From assembly GCF_021398715.1 (NCBI RefSeq), contig NZ_CP090347.1:2852001-2916000 (forward strand): a stretch of 64,000 nt of DNA. The letters run 5' to 3'. The notes below the pieces were generated by a model. The model was not told where the DNA came from. It saw only the letters and a program-made list of their open reading frames with translations, and did not search any database. This stretch comes from Microbacterium binotii (GTDB lineage Bacteria > Actinomycetota > Actinomycetes > Actinomycetales > Microbacteriaceae). Each line of letters starts with the position of its first letter. Within the stretch, counting starts at the first letter, position 1. The translations under genes and the position numbers were made by a program. Below, one piece after another: positions 61,511 through 64,000 of the stretch.

Positions 61511-61564
61511 CGTGTCTCACTTATGCACGCTCAGCACCCCCGAAATCTGCACAAGTGAGACACG
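61511..61564. repeat. 54-bp palindromic repeat (GTGTCTCA family), copy G
   Basis: The best-preserved hairpin: CGTGTCTCACTTATGCA (61511-61527) pairs with TGCACAAGTGAGACACG (61548-61564) at 16 of 17 positions, 20-nt loop. It is 99 bases after copy F because the linker contains an extra short duplication. Confidence 0.87.
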
Positions 61565-61609
61565 CACCGCCGCGCGCGCCAGGTGCGTGCCGCCCGGCGA
61601 CGACGTGCG

Positions 61610-62824
61610 TCAGGCGGTGAGGACGAGCTTCAGCTGCTCGATCGCCCAGTCCAGTTCCGTCGCGCGCACGACGAGCGGCGGCGCGATGCGGATGGTCTGG
61701 CCGTGGGTGTCCTTCACGAGCACCCCGCGCCCGAGCAGTCGCTCGGCGACCTCGCGCGCGGTCCCCTGCGCGGGGTCGATGTCGACGCCGGCCCAGAGTC
61801 CCGCCACGCGCACCGCCGAGACGCCGTGGCCGACGAGGTCGTTCAGCCGCGACTCGAGGTGCTCACCGAGCGCTTTGGCACGCTGCTGGAACTCACCCGT
61901 GGCGAGCATCTCGACCACGCGATGCCCCACGGCAGCGGCCAGCGGGTTGCCGCCGAACGTCGAGCCGTGCTCGCCGGGACGAATGACGCCCAGCACCGCC
62001 GCATCGGCCGCGACGGCGGAGACGGGGAGGATGCCGCCACCCAGCGCCTTGCCCAGCACGTACATGTCGGGCACGACGCCCTCGCGCTCGCACGCGAACG
62101 TGTAGCCGGTGCGCCCGAGGCCCGATTGGATCTCATCGGCGATGAACAGCACCTCGTGGCGGGTGCAGATCTCACGCACCGCGGCGAGGTATCCCGAGGG
62201 AGGCACGATGACGCCTGCCTCGCCCTGGATCGGCTCGATCAGCACGGCCGCGGTGCTGTCGGTGATGGCCGCTTCGAGGGCGTCCGCGTCACCGAACGGT
62301 GCCGCGACGAACCCGGGTGTGAACGGGCCGAAATCGCCGCGCGCCTCAGGGTCGTCGCTGAAGCCGACGATGGTCGTCGTCCGGCCGTGGAAGTTGCCGC
62401 CCGCGACGACGATCTCGGCCGCACCGGCAGGAACCCCCTTCACCCGGTACGCCCACGCGCGGGCGACCTTGATCGCGGTCTCGACCGCCTCGGCGCCCGT
62501 GTTCATCGGCAGGACGAGGTCCTTGCCGCACAGCTCGGCGAGCGCAGCCGCGAAGACGCCGAGCTGGTCGTTGTGGTACGCCCGGCTCGTCAGGGTGAGG
62601 CGCGTGAGCTGCTCCTGCGCGACCGCCACGATCGCCGGATGCAGGTGGCCGAAGTTGAGGGCGGAGTACGCCGACAGCAGGTCGAGGTAGCGCTTGCCCT
62701 CGACGTCGGTGACCCACGATCCCTCACCGCGGGAGATGACGACCGGCAGCGGGTGGTAGTTGTGGGCGAGGTGCGCGTCCTCGGCCGTGATGATGTCGCT
62801 CGTGGTGGTGTCGAGCACAGACAT
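61610..62824 (-). CDS. rocD: ornithine aminotransferase
   Basis: 404 residues, class III aminotransferase. It moves the delta-amino group of ornithine to 2-oxoglutarate, giving glutamate semialdehyde. Cofactor-site phrases are MNTGAEAVETAIKVAR, the Asp region FIADEIQSGLGRTG and the Schiff-base Lys in YVLGKALGGGILP. ATG at 62824 (MSVLDTTTSD) has AAGGAG about 9 bases upstream; in-frame ATGs at 62839 and 62848 would place the ribosome site inside the gene. It follows the arginine-modifying enzyme gene after 20 bases and is expected to use its product. Confidence 0.92.
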   Translation of the reverse strand: MSVLDTTTSDIITAEDAHLAHNYHPLPVVISRGEGSWVTDVEGKRYLDLLSAYSALNFGHLHPAIVAVAQEQLTRLTLTSRAYHNDQLGVFAAALAELCGKDLVLPMNTGAEAVETAIKVARAWAYRVKGVPAGAAEIVVAGGNFHGRTTTIVGFSDDPEARGDFGPFTPGFVAAPFGDADALEAAITDSTAAVLIEPIQGEAGVIVPPSGYLAAVREICTRHEVLFIADEIQSGLGRTGYTFACEREGVVPDMYVLGKALGGGILPVSAVAADAAVLGVIRPGEHGSTFGGNPLAAAVGHRVVEMLATGEFQQRAKALGEHLESRLNDLVGHGVSAVRVAGLWAGVDIDPAQGTAREVAERLLGRGVLVKDTHGQTIRIAPPLVVRATELDWAIEQLKLVLTA

Positions 62825-62844
62825 GTCGGTCTCCTTCATCGACG

Positions 62845-63699
62845 TCATCGACGCAGCTCCAGCGTGCAGCACTTGATGCCGCCGCCGCCGAGCAGCAGCT
62901 CGGACAGATCGATCAGCACGGGGTTGTACCCGCGCTCGCGCAGCTGCGCCTCGAACCCTTTCGCGCGGGGCGAGATGAACACGTTGTAGCCGTCGCTGGC
63001 GGAGTTCAGCCCGAAGACGTCGCCGTCCGCATCCGAGACGCGGATGGCGTCGGGGTAACGCTCGGCGAGGATCTCCTGGCTCGCCTCGTCGAACGCGCCC
63101 GGAAGATACGCGATGTTCGCCTTCTCGACGCCGCCGGGGCCCTCGACCGGGTCCAGCACGGCGATCGCGGTGTCGAGGTGGTAGAACCGCGGATCCACGA
63201 GCGTGAGCGAGACGACCTCACGGCCGAAGACCTCTCCGACCTCGCGGTGGCTGTCACCGGTCGAGCGGAAGCCGGTGCCGGCGAGGATCGTGTTCCCCAC
63301 GAGAAGGAAGTCCCCCTCGCCCTCGTTGACCTCCTCGGGTCGGGCGACGCGGAACCCGTTCGCGGCGAACCAGTCCATGAACGGCTCCGCCTCCTCCGCG
63401 CGCTCGGCGAAGCGGAACTTCGGGCCGTAGGCGACACCGTCGATGACGAAGCCGCCGTTGGCCGTATAGACCATGTCGGGAAGCCCGGGCACGCCGTCGA
63501 TGAGGCGCACCTCGTGGCCGAGCGCGACGTAGGCGTCGTACAGCGTCTGCCACTGCGCGACGGCCTTGGCCGTGTCGGTCGGGTCGGCGGGCCGCATCCA
63601 CGGATTGATGGAGTAGCTGACCGTGAAGTGCTCGGGACGGCACATCAGGTAGCTGCGGCGCTGGGCGATACGGGATGAGGGCACGGATGCGGTGGACAT
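62845..63699 (-). CDS. dimethylargininase / arginine dihydrolase-like enzyme
   Basis: 284 residues, guanidino-group-modifying superfamily. The nucleophile Cys is in the C-terminal GGGGIKCCTLELR, the His in RFYHLDTAIAVLD, and substrate-site phrases YSINPWM, MVYTANGG and EGDFLLVG are visible. Genomes usually label such genes dimethylarginine dimethylaminohydrolase (giving citrulline). However, the partner gene is ornithine aminotransferase, and the INPWM and TANGG phrases resemble arginine dihydrolases, which make ornithine directly. I favour that reading at moderate confidence. ATG at 63699 has GAAGGAG 6 bases upstream. Confidence 0.82.
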   Translation of the reverse strand: MSTASVPSSRIAQRRSYLMCRPEHFTVSYSINPWMRPADPTDTAKAVAQWQTLYDAYVALGHEVRLIDGVPGLPDMVYTANGGFVIDGVAYGPKFRFAERAEEAEPFMDWFAANGFRVARPEEVNEGEGDFLLVGNTILAGTGFRSTGDSHREVGEVFGREVVSLTLVDPRFYHLDTAIAVLDPVEGPGGVEKANIAYLPGAFDEASQEILAERYPDAIRVSDADGDVFGLNSASDGYNVFISPRAKGFEAQLRERGYNPVLIDLSELLLGGGGIKCCTLELRR

Positions 63700-63875
63700 T
63701 CAGCTCCTTCGACATACGGCGGACGCTGTCCTGGGGCCCGGCGGAGCTGTCAGAGAGCCGGCGACACGGGCACGCCGGATGACATTCTCGCACGATGAGG
63801 CCGATCACGACCGGAAGCCCGCACCCGATGCGGCCGTGCCAGGCTGGAGCGCACACCCCTGTCGAAGGAGACCCT

Positions 63876-64000
63876 ATGAAGCAGCGCACACTCGGACCGT
63901 TCTCCGTCTCGGCCATCGGCCTCGGAGCCATGCCCCTCTCGATGAACAACGACAACGAGCTCCCCGATCGGCAGAGCGCGATCGGGACCGTGCACGCCGC
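63876..64000 (+). CDS. aldo/keto reductase, 3' end cut by window edge
   Basis: Only the first 41 residues are inside the window: MKQRTLGPFSVSAIGLGAMP, then LSMNNDNELPDRQSAIGTVHA. The TLG-F-VS-IGLGAMPLS opening and the following DR-AIGTVH segment are typical of NADPH-dependent aldo/keto reductases. ATG at 63876 has GAAGGAG 6 bases upstream. The frame stays open to the last base. Divergent from the arginine-modifying gene, 176 bases apart. Confidence 0.85.
   Translation, partial: MKQRTLGPFSVSAIGLGAMPLSMNNDNELPDRQSAIGTVHA

Noticed and set aside
41859..61564. CRISPR array
   Set aside because: The regular 83-bp spacing looked suggestive, but each unit is a hairpin with conserved arms and semi-conserved middle, the linkers are themselves similar, and no cas gene is present.
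61097..61620. Open frames encoding poly-(Gly-Ala) and repeated HPCLTYARS / HIRVSLMHA phrases
   Set aside because: These are translations of the CTGGTG microsatellite and the 54-bp palindromic repeats. All forward frames stay open only because the repeat lacks stops; no ribosome site or homology is visible.
1..64000. Insertion sequences, phage genes, tRNA or rRNA genes
   Set aside because: No transposase, integrase, phage structural protein, cloverleaf with CCA-like end or conserved rRNA stretch was recognised on either strand.

Overview
The window is high-GC DNA (roughly 70% G+C by eye) with GTG starts, many 4-bp ATGA/GTGA gene overlaps, an LAVTG sorting signal of the actinobacterial class E sortase type and a strongly over-represented GGATGCG/CGCATCC word. 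It reads as a chromosome segment of a free-living actinobacterium, most likely Microbacteriaceae (Microbacterium-like). The lineage is an inference from style; no rRNA or tRNA gene is present to prove it.

Left third (1-27.4 kb): a galactan/arabinogalactan utilisation locus. It begins with the 3' part of phosphoglucomutase, then a 1352-residue secreted, cell-wall-anchored GH30 galactanase. Next comes a LacI regulator divergent from an ABC sugar importer (two permeases, one lipoprotein) with GH51 arabinofuranosidase, GH35 beta-galactosidase and galE. A second LacI regulator is divergent from GH42 beta-galactosidase and a second, related importer. A third LacI regulator is divergent from galT, galK and a GH36 alpha-galactosidase. 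Only the GH30 enzyme is exported; all other glycosidases lack signal peptides. The model is therefore: cut galactan outside, import oligosaccharides, strip arabinose and galactose inside, and feed galactose through GalK-GalT-GalE-Pgm. Each LacI gene has its own pair of visible operators.

Middle (27.4-43.4 kb): a GH3 beta-glucosidase divergent from a TetR-carboxylesterase pair, an orphan DNA methyltransferase overlapping a lipoate ligase-like gene, a monoacylglycerol-lipase-like hydrolase, a DHA2-type MFS exporter, and a MarR-MFS operon with a clear operator. Then follows the conserved but poorly understood triad of circularly permuted ATP-grasp, alpha-E and transglutaminase-like proteins, and another drug-efflux MFS gene.

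Right third (43.4-61.1 kb): catabolic genes without an obvious textbook substrate. There is an IlvD/Edd dehydratase with a FAD oxidoreductase and an IclR regulator, then a minus-strand run encoding a UGSC-family protein (Cys form), a companion protein, a small CxxC protein, both halves of aconitase X and a NitT/TauT-type ABC transporter. Divergent from it is a six-gene plus-strand operon (Zn alcohol dehydrogenase, MaoC hydratase, SDR, acyl-CoA ligase, amidohydrolase, acyl-CoA dehydrogenase), closed by a second IclR gene. Three similar 15-bp sites in front of the three transcription units suggest one IclR regulon. This is the best candidate for an undescribed pathway.

The right end has ornithine aminotransferase, a dimethylargininase/arginine-dihydrolase-like gene and the start of an aldo/keto reductase. 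Three gene-free stretches of more than 300 bases (14847-15380, 41708-42180, 61092-61609) are filled by palindromic repeats: a GAACTCCTGCA family and a 54-bp GTGTCTCA family, the latter in arrays with an 83-bp period. No CRISPR array, IS element, tRNA or rRNA gene was seen.
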